A stretch of 64,000 nt of DNA from Pelodera strongyloides (GCA_036852015.1 JAANDG010000012.1:248001-312000); one strand, 5' to 3'. Positions 44,229 through 59,200 are shown, numbered from the stretch's first letter. Notes: a model not told the origin generated them from the sequence alone. Numbers and translations are program-made.

Positions 44229-47200
44229 ATGGAGCTCAGAGAGTTGCCAGCAAAAGAAGGCGGAGATGCTTCTAATAGGGCGACCACTGAAGGATTGCAG
44301 GTACGCGCATTTTATTTCTCTTACGTTCTTTTTTATTGATTTTCTTGGTATATGTTTATTCCTTGGCGTTTACATTTAGTATATCCTGTTGTGGTTTTCT
44401 GTGTACGTTTATTGGTTGTTATTATTATTGTTTCTGTATGTTTGTTGATTGTTTGTAAAATCAGGATTTAGAATGTCTGAAAAACTGTCGACGTGTGTGT
44501 ATTAATTATGTAATTGCGTCAATTGCTTGTACTTGTCGGTGTGTATGAATTATCCGTTCAGGCAACCGATGGCGGCAGTGCAAGGGGTGTCCAAGAGGTC
44601 AATCCACTGCAGGTTGGTTCTTTAAATTTTCCTTTTTTCTTTTTTTTTTTGATCTTCATTATGTGATGTTCTGAACTTTTATGTTTTCGCATTCTTGTAC
44701 CTAGTCCGGGATGCGGGGAAGGTAATCAGGACGAGCAGAAGTTAAATGATTGCGCATCTGTTTATTCTGCCCGTAAGAATGTGTATTCTTTTCACTTTAT
44801 TTTTTCACTTCTGCCCGTGAGAATGTGTATTCTTTAAAGCATTATGTCCCGTGATTTATGAAGCGTATAACGAAATGTGTGTTTCCATGGTATGTGCAAA
44901 AGTGCGCCATTTTGGGCAGGAAATGCCCAGAATGATAGATAATAGCATGCAATTCATGGGAATGCAATTATCTAGTGTACCCTTCGTAAACCACGTTCCA
45001 TACCACTTTAAAATATTTGTTGTAATTTTATATTCCGTACCTGGCCGTCATTACGTAAAGAATATTAGCTCTTTACATTGTTATTACACAAATTAATGCA
45101 TTAAAGCGAAATACTAGCCTCTTTGGAAAATTTGCATATGATAAGCAAATCCTATGTATCCTATGCTAATTTTGTACGATTGCTGTGGACGATCGTACAA
45201 AATTAGCATAGGATACATAGGATTTGCTTATCATATGCAACTTTTCCAATGGGGCTAGCATTTCGCTTTAAAGGATTAAAACAATCCTTTAGTCCTTTGA
45301 AAGAATTGTAAAGGGATGACTTTGGTGGCGAGAGAAACAAATTACAATTATGCAGTGCTCGGTCTCTTGCCTTACATACACTGGCGTTGACGTTTACATT
45401 CTGTTTTACGCTATGGAGAGTATTTTTTGCCTTTTTGCCTGATATATGCTGTCTGCACCGTTTTTCTATAATAATACTGAGTGAATCTTAGATTTTAGTC
45501 GTATTTCGGGTTTTCATTATGAATGTTTATTCCTTTTCGCCCCAATCCATACATTCGAAAATTTTCGAACATCTGCCCTTTCTGGTGTATTAGGTAGTGG
45601 TGTAGATGGGGATGTGTGTGTCCTTTCTAAAGTATGGCCCGGCCATCGTACTCACTCTCTGTTGCCTCCGCCTCTTAGAACACTATTTCGTCATAGTCTC
45701 CCTCCTCTCTCGTTTCACTCTTTTGCTATTTTGCAAAAGAAAAGCTGTACACACGTAGTGCCTGTGTTCGTCATGTGTCTGCTTTTGAGCCTGATAAAAT
45801 TTCAATATTATTTTTGGGACTATCGCTGTTTACTAGCCAGTGAGCAGTGAGCCTGCAACATAGAGTTCTGCGTTGTTTGGCGTTTTTTAAATCGCCCTTT
45901 CTGAAATTCTACTTGACTTTTCAATTGCTTGCTTTGTGGATTAGAAGTTCTTTGGGATAGTAAGTCATACTCGAGAACGAGAATAGTAATCGTAAGCGGT
46001 GTGCCAATAGTCAATGCTTCAACTATAACTTCAACTATAACTTTAATCTATTTTAAATTTTGACTGTGATCGAAAAATTGGGGTATTGGACGAGCGGGAA
46101 TCGAACCCAGCGTCTTTGGATTGCCGGTCAACTGCGTTAACCACTACGCTACCGCCACCCACCACCAAATGTTTCAATCACATACCCGTATGGGAAAATT
46201 TGGCTCAGGGCTGCCATAAAAGTCCCTTGTATTATTTGCATTCACTTTGGCATATATTAATCTATTTTGATTGTTCCTTTTTATTTAGCCAACATTCGAG
46301 AAATGAGTGAACTTTTTTATACCTATGAATTAGTGTTTTTATTAAAGCAGTATTTTTTTAAACTTTGCTGTTTCACACAGAAATTCCATCAATTTCCGAG
46401 AAGCATTCATTTCTTTTTGGTTTTGTAACATCAAACTGCTGATTAACTGTTCATACTAAATTCGGTTTGTTACTTTTTTCCATTTACCTTTCTTGTAGTT
46501 TCATTTACGTCTTTCCTTTGAAAACATCAAACTGCTGATTAACTGTTCATACTAAATTCGGTTTGTTACTTTTTTCCATTTACCTTTCTTGTAGTTTCAT
46601 TTACGTCTTTCCTTTGAAAAATCCTAACTAACTAATGCCATATTATATTTTTATTTCATTCCGAATACTTTATTTCTGGAAGTGTCTGAGTTTTTCGTCC
46701 TCTATTCACTCGTTTTCTTTCCTTCTGTTCCCATCCAGCCATAGCTCAGTTGGTAGAGCGGAGGACTGTAGAGTCGCAGCTATCCTTAGGTCACTGGTTC
46801 GAATCCGGTTGGCTGGATTTCTTTTTGCACATTTGGAAATAAGTTGTTAACGTTATTTGGACAGTGTGAGCCTTATTCTGTGTGAACTAATTGTTTTAGA
46901 GTTTATTTTCACGAACAGGATGATAATTTAGTGCTTGAGTGTTGTTTATGATACACTTTTGGGGCCGTACGTGTTGGTTTTGACAATATCTAGCGGATTT
47001 GTTTTCGATTTATTTATTCCACTTTCTCTGTTGATTATTGGAGGAAAGTGCGTGCGGGATCGAGAAATGTCTGACTGACATAAGTATATGAGTAAATATT
47101 TATGCAAAAATAGTTCCCAGACATAGAACAGAAGGGAAGAAATGCCTTCCTCGTTCCTCGTATTTGCATGTGAATGGGACAATCCGACGTTTTTATCGGT

Positions 47201-50200
47201 GAATATCGTTAGAGACGAAAGAAGAGATCTTTCAAAGAACCCAATCAACGAGTACAATTAAACAGTCATTAACAGCCACTACGAAGGTTTATTTTCCATA
47301 GTGGCTTTCATCCTGCAGTGCATTGCTGCTAATCTTCGTCTTTCTTCTCAGCGCGCAATTGATTTATCCTAACAATAAGATTTCACCCCAGGCTCCACTC
47401 GATATTATCACTTTCCTTAGTGTTCGATCTTTGATGGAATTATAGTAGCACATTATGTTTGCAAGATCTTGTTGAAAAAGCAATCTTGGAAACCTCTGTA
47501 CCTAACTAGTCGTTATTGTTAGCAGTTTGACTGCTCTGCTCTGTGCTGTAGTCTTTCTTTTCCTCAATATTCAGGAGCAAAACATAACTTATCATAATCA
47601 CCATGACAATACAAATTTGATGTTCTTCCAGTTCTATGTAAAAACAAAGCATCTACTGCCGACCGTATGACCTACTGTATTTCGATGCTGCTAATTGATG
47701 CTCTTAACCAATGTCGACTATTTCTTTTAGAGTTTCGGAGAATAAGTGAGACGACTTACGCATGCATATGTTATACCATATTATATTTGCAGGCTTCGAA
47801 TGCACTTGATGTGCCAAGAATGGATCGATCACGGATAGTCGAACAGAGTGAGCACCTACTGCCGGATAGTGGACAATCCTCTCCCGAAAGTGGAGGAGGA
47901 TCGGGAGCAAATGGAAGAGCTGATGCTAGACGAGGAGGAGGTAATTATAGTTACATGTAGCAATTATAATTATCTTATTATATAAATGAACGCGGTATAT
48001 CTCTCTTTTTGAGTGTGAGAATTTACGTTACGCTGGAAATGATACACCCCAACCTGATTGCGCAGCTTAACTTTGCATGTTAACGAAATTTTATTTCGAT
48101 ATTAGAAAGTCGCCTCAGGTGACGACCGTCAGAGGGCTTTAGCCGACTGGTTATAATTTTTTATATGTTATGTGTAAATTATATAATATTACAGCAGGTC
48201 AAGGAGGTGACTCCCGACGGTCACCACGCCCTCGACTCCCACCCTCCCCACTGGCTAGGGTGGAAGAACATAGAGGGGACATGCCGGTGCCTTTCGCAAT
48301 TAGTAGCCCGGAGAACTCGCCGGCACAATTGAGGGTTGGTTTTTATACAGTGATTTGTTTATTTGTTTGTTCAAGTTATTATCTTTGTATTTGTTCGGCA
48401 TTTTCCAATGTTCAGAGTGTTAGGGCTCTTTCGCTTTTCGGAAACCACCTCCGGATCCGGACTGACGAGGATTATGCCCGGAGTGTAACTTAATTACCTT
48501 TTTGTATTGTAGGCCCTTTCTCCACTGGTTCTCGATGTGGAGGTGCCGGAGGAAGTGATGGAAGACGGGCTCACATTCACTGTGATGCCAATGCTGAGTG
48601 CTTCGAATGGTGCGAATCGCATTGGAGGTGGTTTAGGAGCTGGTGGAGCTGGTGATGGTGAGTTTAGGCTGAGTAGTACTTTCATAATTAGTATAGATAT
48701 TGTCACTGTTGAATATCGATTTAGAAGTGAGATGAGGCAGATGTTTTTAAGTGAGTTTGTTAGTCTTCTTGGAATCACAACCTTAGCCTTAGCCGGTTGG
48801 CGAGATGGAAATTGTCACCGAACAATCTGCGATTATTTTGTATTACAAAATTTGCTGGGCTTGAATATTATCTGATGCCACATACGTTTGTTGGGCAACT
48901 ATATTCGTCGAGTTTTTCTTCTAATCATCTTATTCTCGTTTGCGTTTAATGCGTGGGAGTACAGTTATCCACTCTATGTTTCAACAACCTGTTCTTATTA
49001 TGCCGCTTTAAAGCGAAATGCCAGCCTCTTTGGAAAATTTGCATATGATAAGCAAATCCTATGTATCCTATGCTAATTTTGCGCGATTGCCCTGGACGAT
49101 CGCGCAAAATTAGCATAGGATACATAGGATTTGCTTATCATATGCAAATTTTCCAAAGGGGCTGGCATTTCGCTTTAAGGCATGCTGAATAAATATGCAA
49201 ATGGTTGATGTCACCCGCCGGCAAGGTTATGTTGATATGACAATGACAGTGACATGTATCACTTTACAGACGACGAGGAGCAGAATGATGAAGCGGACGC
49301 TGAACTTGAAGCCGATGACAAGTACCGTAAGAAGCGAAAGCACAGGAGGAGAAGACTGTATTCGGGTGAGATTTCGGTTTGAAATGTCCCTTTTTGCTTT
49401 TAGTTTTGTCTCCGTATTGTTTGACAGAGACCGTCTCTGGAGTCGTTGAAAGTTTGCGAGTGAAACGAACCCTGAACGACACAATTTACCGATTTACCCC
49501 TTTATACCCAGGAGATTTTGTAGCACGGTTTCGTTTAGTGGTTTTGTTTGTGTCTAGGTTTTCGTTTGGAATTATGGAATGAACAAATGATTACTGTTTT
49601 TTTTCGTGAATTTTCTTTATCATCTGTTGTCGGGAGGTTTCCATTCCATATTTGTTAAGCTGATAATTGAGTAATACGTACTAAATAAGCATGATTAATA
49701 GATAAATTGAAGCTTGGAAGTCAGTAATGTACAAATATTTACCGTAGTTTGAGTTTGAATATGCATCATGCAGATTGTTTGCAAAATAGCGGCTTTCTCT
49801 ATCAGTCTATAATGCTTTTCCTTGAGTATTCTAAGTAAAGTACACACACACATGCTGACTAAACCGAGTATTTGCTTACGGAGTGTTTTCTTGGTTGCAC
49901 TTGATTAGTGACTAATGTGTCTTTAAGCTAAGGTAATAGTGGCATGGAAGGTATATATTGTGGCCAAATAAGGCAATTTGATGCATTCGGAATAGCTAGT
50001 ATGGTTTAGTTAATATTAGTATTAGTATTTTCATGGAATATTCAATGGTTCAGTAGCGATGTACCGCATAGACATAGGGATTAGTGGAAGACTGGGAGAT
50101 GTAATATTATTTACTATTTTAAATACTGTCACTTTAATTTTTCTTATTTTTTTCTTCACTCTTTCCAAAACGATTCTGAAGAGCAAAAGAGATTGCTAAC

Positions 50201-53200
50201 TGCGATTCACATTCAAGTGATTCAAGAATTATTTGTGTACGCGCTTAGTGGAACGGCCGCAGGGCGCGAGACTCAACACCAGTCTCCAGGACCAGGGTGC
50301 TAATTGTTCTCATTCAATTCCTTTCTTGTATTCTGTTCCATTTTGATCCTTGCTGGGTGTTTTCAAGAATCAATGTTTATTGATTTTTTGTGGATGTCAG
50401 ACTCTTACTAGACATATAGTTACAATTGTATTACTGTAGACAGGAGAATACTGTAGGCGAAATTTTGAGGAAATCTAGCTACCAATAAGTGCAATTTGTT
50501 TTTTTTTTGTTTTTTCTGTTATTTATAGTTTTAAAGCGAAATATTGGTCGGTTTTTGAAACATATCGTATCGAGTTCTTATGCAGCATATGCAAATGAGT
50601 ACAAATTAGAATATAAAACCGAGCTAAATAAACTTTGCATAAATACTTAAGAATTCAGCTGTCCACGATATGTTTCAAAAACCGACTGGTACTTCGCTTT
50701 AAAAAAAAAAGAGTTGTGATGTGGGTTTGGAATAGTGGTCTTGTATGCACTCCTAACAATATGGTAGTTTAGAACATGATTTCGTGTGTCTGTAGTTACC
50801 TGATTTGGAGTTTGGAATTTGCTAAGCGGCTTTGTCTGTAGACAGTAGACTCTTGCTGTTCTTGTTTCTCGGATATTTGGATCGTGACTTTCTATCATCG
50901 CATATTGAGTGTACTTATGTCAAGGCAACTATGTAAGTCTGTCTTTTAGAGATCGGCCGCCGGTTCGCCGCTTTTATGTTTGTCTATTGTCGTTGTAGTC
51001 CACATAGGTTTCTTGTACAATTTGCAAAACATATTCCAGCCTACGGTATGGTATCAGTGAGAATAAATTCCTGTTTTGTAGCTTGCATGTTCGTTGTTTT
51101 GTTTTCTTACGGCTAGGGAGTTTTGTTTGCATAACGCGTAACAATGTTAATATATATATTTTTTGCTGGGTGTTTGGCTATTACTAACTAGAATTAGAAT
51201 ATACATCCTGCTTTACTCAAAAGAGAGTAATTTACTCTCTTTGGTATTGATAATAAGACGTTCGGGTATAGCATAGGGCATAGAGTACCCAGTTCGTGTC
51301 TTTGGTTTATTGAATAATCAATTGAAGGATAAAGTTAGATAACCTATGTGGTATGGTAGTGTTCCCTGGTACACTTGGTACTATGGTTGTGGTACTCTAT
51401 ATGCTATACCCTTTGGTCATTCATAATTCATAATTGTTCTGTCTCATTATCAGTGTGTTGTCAGTCAACGTTAACCGCATTAAAGTGCAATATTTTTTAG
51501 CATTGGGGGTGGACATTTCGAAACTTTTCTAATTGTTGTATTGTTCTTTTAGGTAGCGCTTCGTGGGGTGGCGCAGGACACTGGGGCTGCTTAGTGCCTC
51601 CAGAGAACGTGCACACCGGAGACTGGAGGGATATGGTAGCACTGACACAACATGGCCACCATCCCTATGGAATCAGAAGTGATACGAGTCAGGTGAGTGT
51701 TAAAAATTTTCTTATGCAGAGGCTTTAAGCTTTTTTTAAAGCGGTAAAACATCCGGTTTCTGGAACGTATATTGAGTAATTGCATTTTGCACCAAACCCC
51801 CATTCGACCCCAAGATATGCAAAGTACTTTTGAGAAACAGGATGTTATTTCGCTACATGGAACAAGACGATTAGCTGTAATCTATCCATGCGATAGGTTG
51901 TAGCTGTCGTCGAAATAATGGAGAGTGGTAGAATTAGGGTCAGCGTTTTCATTAAGTGGTGAAGCAATGTTTGACTAAGGATTCATTTTCTGCCGGGGTT
52001 TGTTCCCTACCCTTCTTTATATATCCTCTTTTTACGGTAGTTTAGTTATTACTACGGTGCTTTTATTAATTGATTAAGCTATATACTTCCTTCCTACCCA
52101 ATGTTTACCCGACTGTGGTGTTATAGTTCGCGAGTTCGCACCTTTTACGTTCGCTCTTGTGCGCTCATTGCCGGGCGCGTTATCGCTTTTGAAATCGTTT
52201 TGTCGAGAGTTTTCGGTGACTCGCAAAAAATAGGGAACATACTCTTTTTCTTTCTTTTATTGACCCCTCGATGAAATCATCTGTGATCTCGTGAGGAGGA
52301 GCATTGGAGACTGTGAGACTGATGTTGATGTCCAATTTATTGATTGATTTTGGTTCTCTCAAATTGGTGGAACTGTTGGGACATTGATTTGAGTTTGCAA
52401 TTTGCTTGCTAATCTTATTAGTAGTCATCATTGTTGCCTGCGATTTGCGATGAGATTTGTGGGTGTTTACGGAAGTCGTAGGTTTAAAGCGAAATACCGG
52501 TCGGTTTTTGAAACGCATCGCGTCGCGGACAACTGAATTCTTACGTATTTATGCTAATTTGCTCGAATTTAGCTCGATTTTTTTTATTATTGTTTATGTT
52601 CTTTGCATATGCTGCATAAGAATGCTGATGTACTCGATGCGTTTCAACTATTGCCACAGTAGCCGTCCGTCGGTTTGGTTAGTTTAACGTTTAACTAGTC
52701 CGCCCTAATCCACAGTAATTGGCTACGATCTTTAAAAGTGTATGGTTGTCTGATCTTACTGACGTCTTTGAAAGTGATGTTCTATCCGTGTTTGACGCTA
52801 TTGCTGCTGCTTTTATGTTCCTTCCTTTCTCTCTTTGCTCTCCTTTAAAGATCTTTGGTTTGGCGAACGCGCGGACCCAACTACACAGTTTTTTGTTTGT
52901 GCCTGCTGTCTGTGACGGTAAAATTTTGCTCGACAACGTTTGAAATTTTGATCGTATCAGTTTGTTACTTAAATCTGTTGCCGTAATTGTGCCTTATGCA
53001 TCTATAGTGCTCTACTGTGGAACTTTAGTAATGATCACACTCAAGTTGGCGGACTCCGACTAAACCCCTGATTAAGTTGTAGTACGTATGTACCCGTGGA
53101 TGTTCATTGTTAGTTCGCGAGCTAAGACCGCCCTCTGCTGTAGTAATGATCATACCCAAGTTGGCTCAACTGTCTAATGGTATTTATGGCCTACTTTTTT

Positions 53201-56200
53201 CTTGGGCGATTATAACAGACAATTTTACTTTAGTTGAGACCTACGTACAAATTGCCTTTAACAATACGAATACCTATGTGGGAAGCGTTCATTTTTCTAA
53301 CGAATTCGCACTGATTTTTGAAAAGGAACGGCGTCAGTGATCCATATCATAAAGGTGTCGAGTCAATTTTGCGGAGATAAAATCACTGGAAATTTTGATT
53401 CTAGGTCTCATCATCTTGTCTCGCGCAATGGGGCAAAAAATGAATTGGGGAACATTTCAGTCTTCAGTCATAATCTTGGCGGTGAAATTTTTAGAGAGAA
53501 TTTTAGAGACGCTTTGACGACTTTGGTCAACTTTGGTGATTCGTCCCCATGTCATTTTAGATTTTAGGAATCGCTTTTTAAAAGAGAATGGGTATTAGAT
53601 GTGCATTTTGTAACTGGATTGTCGATTGACTACAGCTTTCTCTGTTTTATCCTCCTTTGTTTCAACGGCTCAAACCGGAAGACTAGTTTTAAATGATGTT
53701 AACTACTTCCCTTTTGCCCACGGGATGTTACTGATAGGTTCACAATTTCTTAGCAAAAACGTAAGTGTAGCGCAGTTTCGTATGATTGAACACTTAACAT
53801 ACGGTAGAATTTGCCTCTAACCTCAAACTTGCCTCTGATCGCAACCGCACCCTTCTTTGAATGGAATCGAAGCGCGTGCTTCCCGTCTTACGTACCATTC
53901 CTATTCCAGACGGCTAACCGCAAGAGCACGGACCAGTACGAGACACCGACGACCGCTCAGCAGTACCTGCCTCCTTCGTCAACTGCACCCGCGCCCACTT
54001 TCCAGCAGATGCGATTCAGTGGATCCGATCTGGTATCGATTGATTTATTGATTGTCTTTGCTCCTTGCTTTTTTTATGTTGTACGTCACCCAGTTCCACA
54101 CGGGGGATTCCCCGCCCTTTTCTATGCGTGTATAACATTATAATGCTATTTCCTGTCCCCCCGGGAATATTTTACCGAGGGAAACGGCGTGGTGAATATG
54201 GCCTCTGGAATGTCTGTTCCTGAGTTGTCCCATTTAGTATGCATTGTTTGTGTGTGCAGTGTAGCGCATTGATGTGTTTATCATTTCATTGCAGTCACTA
54301 CAACGACAGAATTGGATCAGCGAAACGTTTGTGCGACGAGAGTGTGCGAAATTTTTACCCACATCCAAGGATCCTCAAAAGTGAGTGGCATACTTCATTT
54401 TATGTTGTTGCGTGTCGTGACTGACTTCCATAAACCACTGCGTAAGATGACGGACGCATCGACCATCTCCGGAAACCATTACAATTTATATGTAATCGGT
54501 GAAACACATTGTTTTCATGCCGACCATCTCCGGATAGGACTTTGACCTTTGCCTCAAACTCCTACCGTCATTACTTCTTTCTTATGCTAAATGCAGCTAT
54601 GTATGATGTATATCTTGTTTATTGATGTGTTTTCAGATGTGGATGTGGTCGTCTCCGTGACGCGCACATTGACTTGAAGTCGTTGACGTCGACGTTCTTG
54701 TCGCAAAGGACCGACTACACGGACAGGGACAAGCAGACGGCGAGGAGCGATGAGGACAGCGCGGCCAATGAACCACAGCCGCATAGGAAGGTGGGAAAGG
54801 GAAAATACCTATATATTGTTTGGTTTTATTTTGGAAGCTGCTTTTTTGGACGTCATAAGTGAAAGACTTATATTCATGCTGCTTTACTATTGGGGAGGTC
54901 ATGAGACAGCACGCCTAATGAACGGCTACCGTATACCGTATAGGAAGGTGTGCAAAGTGACTAATTTATGGTCTAATATACTTTGCTTATTGTTGACTTT
55001 CTTATGGGGTTGCTGTTTTTGAATGTTGATGTCAAAGCGTTGTGGCGGTATTATCGACCTGACATTATGGACCTAGCTCAATTCGTAACAGATCATCAAC
55101 ACTTTTACGGTTATGCTTTAATTCAAATTTTACAATTTAGTTTTCCGATGACCAAGTTGATTTTTGGGGCAAGGTGAATAGAATGCATGCACACGAGTGT
55201 TTTTGTTTGTGTTTTTTGTGTTTCTTTCATTTTTTGGTTCTTCTTCTGTCTGCACCGAAAATTATGCATGCTATTTTATGCATGATACTCGTTGTGACTC
55301 TTGCATTCTCAGCTTGTTGTTTTACTATGGCACATTGGTTTGTCCAATTAGCGTGGTGCTTTTTAGGTATCGAATACCGTCGCCGCTACCGTATCACGGC
55401 GTACCGGACGGGCTGTTGGGGAACGGTGGAGCATCAGAAAGCATACGATGAGTCTACCGACCAACGCTTTTGGACAGATTGAATTTCAAGGTTAGCTACC
55501 TTTTTATCTTACTTTTTATTATTATTGCGATCATGGCTCATAGAGCTGACAGATGAATTGAATAGCTTCTTCTCCAGTTTAATAGTTTATATATTTATCC
55601 TCTACTAGCGATGTTTATCCTGAGACTTGCATAATTCTGTAAAATGTGTTACTATGTTAGTTAGAGGTTTGTAACACTGTTATGCATATATTATTATCGC
55701 TGCATTTTATGTTCGTAATAAATGTTATGTTATGTTATAGCAATGCTACTCATTTCCAGGAGGTCCCCACCCGTACAAGGCGCAGTACGTGCGTCTGTCC
55801 TTTGACACGGATCCCATGCAGATCATGTCGCTGTTTGAACACGTCTGGAATATCCAACCACCCAAGTTGATCATTACTGTTCATGGAGGAATGTCGAACT
55901 TTGAGTGGGTTATTTCTTTCTTTCTGGAGCTTGGGGACCTGCTTTATTATATGTCCCGTTATCGTTTTCTGACTCTGTGGGAGCATTGTTAATGGTTTAT
56001 TAATGGATGATCTTCGTGGAGGTTTTTCCTTCTGACTTCTGGCTATCGTATTGTATATTATTGCAAGACTATGACGAATAGGAATAGGCTGTGTTTATTT
56101 TCGTACATATTTTCGTACGTTTCGTAGATATGTATAGTGGTTAATAGAGGGCGAAATACTACAGTTCCTACTGTTTATGGGTCTTACTCTAAAGATCCAT

Positions 56201-59200
56201 GTACACTGCTCGTTATTGTGCTAATCTATTTTTTCCAGCCTGCAGCAAAAATTGTCCCGAGTGTTCCGGAAAGGTCTTTTGAAAGCGGCGAAGACAACGG
56301 GTGCTTGGATTATCACTAGTGGAGTGGATGCGGGAGTAGTGAGGCATGTGGCAGCGGCTCTTGAAGGTGAGATTTGGAATTCTAAAGTTTTCAATTTCAA
56401 TCGCCGTTAACATCTCTCTTTTCGAGCCCTTTCAGTATCATGTGATAATTGCAAGTGTAGGCTTAGTTGAATTGATGTGGTTTATGCAGTGAGTGTATTA
56501 TGGTCAACGGTATTCACGAAATTGCGGCATTATGTGCTGTAGAATGACAGTAAAGTCAATAAAAAGGAATGCATGTATCCAGATTACGTTTTACAAACCA
56601 CATACTATACACTATTACTATACACCATATACAATACAACAATTTTGCTTTGGTGAATATAATTTCGTAATAGACGCGGGTGCTGTACGGCGATCTGTCG
56701 CTAACTTGGAAGGTAAGCATTCGTCGTGGTTGTGTTGACCCTAGTTGGCGTGTAATTTATAATATTGGCAACCTGCCTGAACACTAGGTGCCAGCATGTT
56801 GGATGTTGTTTTCTGTTTTTGGTCTTTCAGTGAAGTAACTGCGTGTGGATAAGTATGATGGTATTTGTGTTATATGGTAAATGTGTAATAAACATTTAAA
56901 CATTTAAACATTAGTAAGTTATTAATTGTTCAGGTTCTGGCACAACGGCTCGCTCCAAGATTGTTTGCATTGGAATCACACCGTGGGGTTTGCTGAAGAA
57001 GCGAGAAGATCTTGTTGGTCAGGTTGGAAGTTTGCATTTGTCTCAGTTTAACAATAAATTATATGTCTGAGGTTTGTATTACCCAGTACGTTCTTCGTCG
57101 TTTATTTTTGGGATTTTTGTAGTTTGTAGTTTGTAGCAGGATTGAGAAATGTATAGTTTTGATCGATGAATCAATTCATGTTTAGGACATTGTCGTGCCC
57201 TACCACCCGCACAGCTTCCACTCCAAGTCGAGATGTGCAGTTCTGAATAACCGACACTCGTACTTTTTATTGGTCGACAATGGAACTGTTGGGAGGTAAG
57301 TGCGTATTTATTTATTTATTTATTTATTAAATAACACACACCGAGGTGTGCATCAAATAATATGATGAAGAGAAAGCAATGTAGATATAACGAAACCAGT
57401 TGTACTGTAGTCGATAAGTATCGACGGTTTCCATATAGTACTTCCTTTATATCTTTCCTTCCTTTCATTAGTGTATGTGTGAATTTGGCTTGCTGGGTAG
57501 CCTATGCTTCACGGTATCTCAGCGTATGAATGCTGCTGATGTTTTTTGGTATTGTATGGATGTCGGAAGGAATATTACACTGTACATTGGACGTCTTTAG
57601 TATTCACCTTACTTAATTTTATCCAGTACTCCAGGAAATGATGACTTTTCTTTTTGTGAGAATATATACACCATTTGATTATGCTAGAGGTTAAAATTCG
57701 AATGCAGGTACGGCGCAGACGTGATTCTCCGCCGTCGACTGGAGATGTACATCTCGCAGAAGCAGAAGATATTCGGAGGCACCAGATCTGTGCCCGTTGT
57801 ATGTGTGGTGTTGGAGGGAGGAGCTTGTACAATTAGGACGGTTCTCGACTATGTTACGAAGTTGGTGTTTATATCTAAAGCGAAATACCACCCGGTTTGG
57901 GGTTTTTTTCACCAAAAATAGTTTGAAAAAAGTTATAAACGAAAATAAACATAAAACACAAACAAATAAGTGCATCTTGCAGAAAAATGTTCACAAACAA
58001 CCATTTTTTGCGATTTTGTATGGGAAAATTCGCTTCCCGCGATTTGCCGATTTTAATACTTGCACGGCCATGAAAGAATCGAGGGATGGTCTTTTCAAAT
58101 GATCACACAGTCCGCAGCATCCAAATGACGAAACGTTCACAAAATATTTTGAATTTGGCTAGTAAAAGTCCAAAAACACACGGTTTGAAAACGGTGGTCA
58201 ACGCACGGTTGTTTACTCCTCCTCTTTTTGTATTTTTTTGTTGAGACCGAGTAAGTCGGGTAGATGCGCCGCATGAGGCAACCCGCCCCTCTGTGTGTAA
58301 CCCGGTGCTAGGGACAATCAGTATTGGTTGCGTGAAAAAGTGGGCGTGTAGCTCAACCGGTGAGTGCTTGCTAGCCATGCAAGTGACGCGGGTTCGAATC
58401 TGCTCCACGCCAAGTTTTTCACAATAGACCAGATTGTTGCCTAGGAGCCATGAGGGCTAAGTGGGGGCCGAACCGGGTCCCAAGAGTTGTTGGGAATGGT
58501 ACACAGTGGATTATGCCTGTGGGACCAGGCACTCTTGGGGAGAGGGTAGTAAGTCGGGTAGATGCGCCGCATGAGGCAACCCGCCCCTCTGTGTGTAACC
58601 CGGAGCTAGGGACAATCAGTATTGGTTGCGTGGAAAAGTGGGCGTGTAGCTCAACCGGTGAGTGCTTGCTAGCCATGCAAGTGACGCGGGTTCGAATCTG
58701 CTCCACGCCAAGTTTTTTCACAATAGACCAGATTGTTGCCTAGGAGCCATGAGGGCTAAGTCCATGAGGGCTAAGTACCGACCGGTAATTCGCTTTAAAG
58801 TAACGTGGGTAAAGAGTACTGATGATGTATTGTAAACGTTAACCGGACTTGAATCTAATTTTAAGTTAAGTGTCGCGCCGCCTGTGGCAGCACCTAACGT
58901 TTCAAGCTACGCATTTTACTCACGTACAGTTATGTGATCTGCTGTTTGTGGGCCTGACCTTGTTTTTGTCGATGACGTGTACATTTCATTTCAGTGTGCC
59001 GCGTGTGCCCGTTGTCGTGTGCGACGGTAGTGGACGTGCTTCAGATCTGCTCGCTTTTGCGCATCAGGAGGTCCAAGAGGATGGGTAAGTGTTCTAACGC
59101 ACATTGGATGAATTGTTTTGTTGTGTGTTTGCGCTCAAAATTCAAAAGTATGCCCAAATGTTTTTTTTTAAATGGTCACTACTTTGTTCACGCATACACT

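Noticed and set aside
58343..58710. Two tRNA genes in the TRPM intron
   Set aside because: The acceptor stem is nearly intact, but the T-stem has mismatches and the anticodon loop has A in place of the invariant T before the anticodon. They are called tRNA-derived repeats instead.
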